Origin: Dyadobacter sp. LHD-138
GTDB taxonomy: Bacteria; Bacteroidota; Bacteroidia; Cytophagales; Spirosomataceae
Assembly (NCBI RefSeq): GCF_030929615.1
Contig: NZ_JAVFVU010000039.1
Span: forward strand, 1-64,000
DNA length: 64,000 nt
Reading direction: 5' to 3'
Part shown: one piece after another, positions 63,908 through 64,000 of the stretch
Layout of the letters: each line of letters opens with the position of its first letter
How positions within the stretch are numbered: the first letter of the stretch is position 1
Translations under genes and position numbers: made by a program
Notes under the pieces: model-generated
Database searches by the model: none
What the model was told of the DNA's origin: nothing
The model's input: only the letters and a program-made list of their open reading frames with translations

Positions 63908-64000
63908 ATGCCCATCCTTCAAAATGTTCAGAATGACACTTTTTTCGGAACCATTGTCCAAATGGGCACTGGAGACATTGCCGTTGCAAACTGTGTCGAT
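63908..64000 (+). CDS. Start of a prophage gene, cut by the window edge
   Basis: 31 codons from ATG 63908 (MPILQNVQNDTFFGTIVQMG, then TGDIAVANCVD) without a stop. It begins 29 bases after the closing hairpin. Too short to assign. Confidence 0.4.
   Translation, partial: MPILQNVQNDTFFGTIVQMGTGDIAVANCVD

Overview
The window looks like a chromosome segment of a Bacteroidota bacterium, most likely a Cytophagales member of the Dyadobacter/Spirosoma kind. The support is Bacteroidota-type promoters (TTTG, about 20 bases, TAnnTTTG), families largely confined to the phylum (DUF4270, DUF4907, the YjbH-like pair), absence of conspicuous Shine-Dalgarno sites, and interspersed repeats with a GAA-loop hairpin. 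The genus is inference.

Bases 1-1325 hold MITE-like inverted-repeat elements and a secreted-protein gene broken by one of them. Bases 1326-28626 are a large exopolysaccharide locus. It starts with a PHP tyrosine phosphatase, a Wza-type export lipoprotein and a Wzc-type tyrosine autokinase, followed by a remnant of UDP-glucose dehydrogenase and a GDP-mannose pyrophosphorylase. A visibly AT-richer, probably exchanged serotype-like block (7187-18998) carries flippase, a decayed acetyltransferase, pyruvyltransferase, an FrhB-like iron-sulfur protein, polymerase, glycosyltransferases, acyltransferases, an SGNH protein and a GH99-like protein. Then come a DUF1972 glycosyltransferase, the dTDP-rhamnose genes rfbC, rfbB and rfbA, a WcaJ-type initiating phosphosugar transferase, an Ala-rich lipoprotein, two YjbH-like outer-membrane proteins and rfbD. 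A convergent secreted rhamnosidase-like glycosidase follows. Together these genes make a sugar-phosphate lipid, extend a (probably rhamnose-containing, pyruvylated and acylated) repeat unit, flip, polymerise and export it.

Bases 28762-54540 are mostly ordinary chromosome: a Rnk/GreA-like factor, an outer-membrane barrel, a sodium:solute symporter with a tiny upstream membrane protein, a TetR-regulated RND efflux operon with a visible operator, a bestrophin, a DUF4270/LytTR/kelch/DUF4907 neighbourhood, an EEP-family protein, the rimP-nusA-infB operon, a DUF2829 protein (the family that includes the Thoeris inhibitor Tad2) and a CheY-like protein.

From 55475 to the right edge the window enters a prophage or related integrated element: a tyrosine recombinase, tail proteins on the minus strand, a small opposite-strand membrane protein, and a plus-strand RNA-rich stretch. 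That stretch has a tRNA-Met with its own promoter, a three-hairpin element whose outer loops can pair over 10 bp (kissing loop), a tRNA-Tyr with a long variable arm, a second tRNA-like fold with an oversized anticodon loop, a duplicated 17-base leader motif, and a closing strong hairpin. This RNA region is the least explained part of the window and the best candidate for something undescribed; a relation to the large tRNA-associated phage RNAs (ROOL or GOLLD type) is possible but not shown here.
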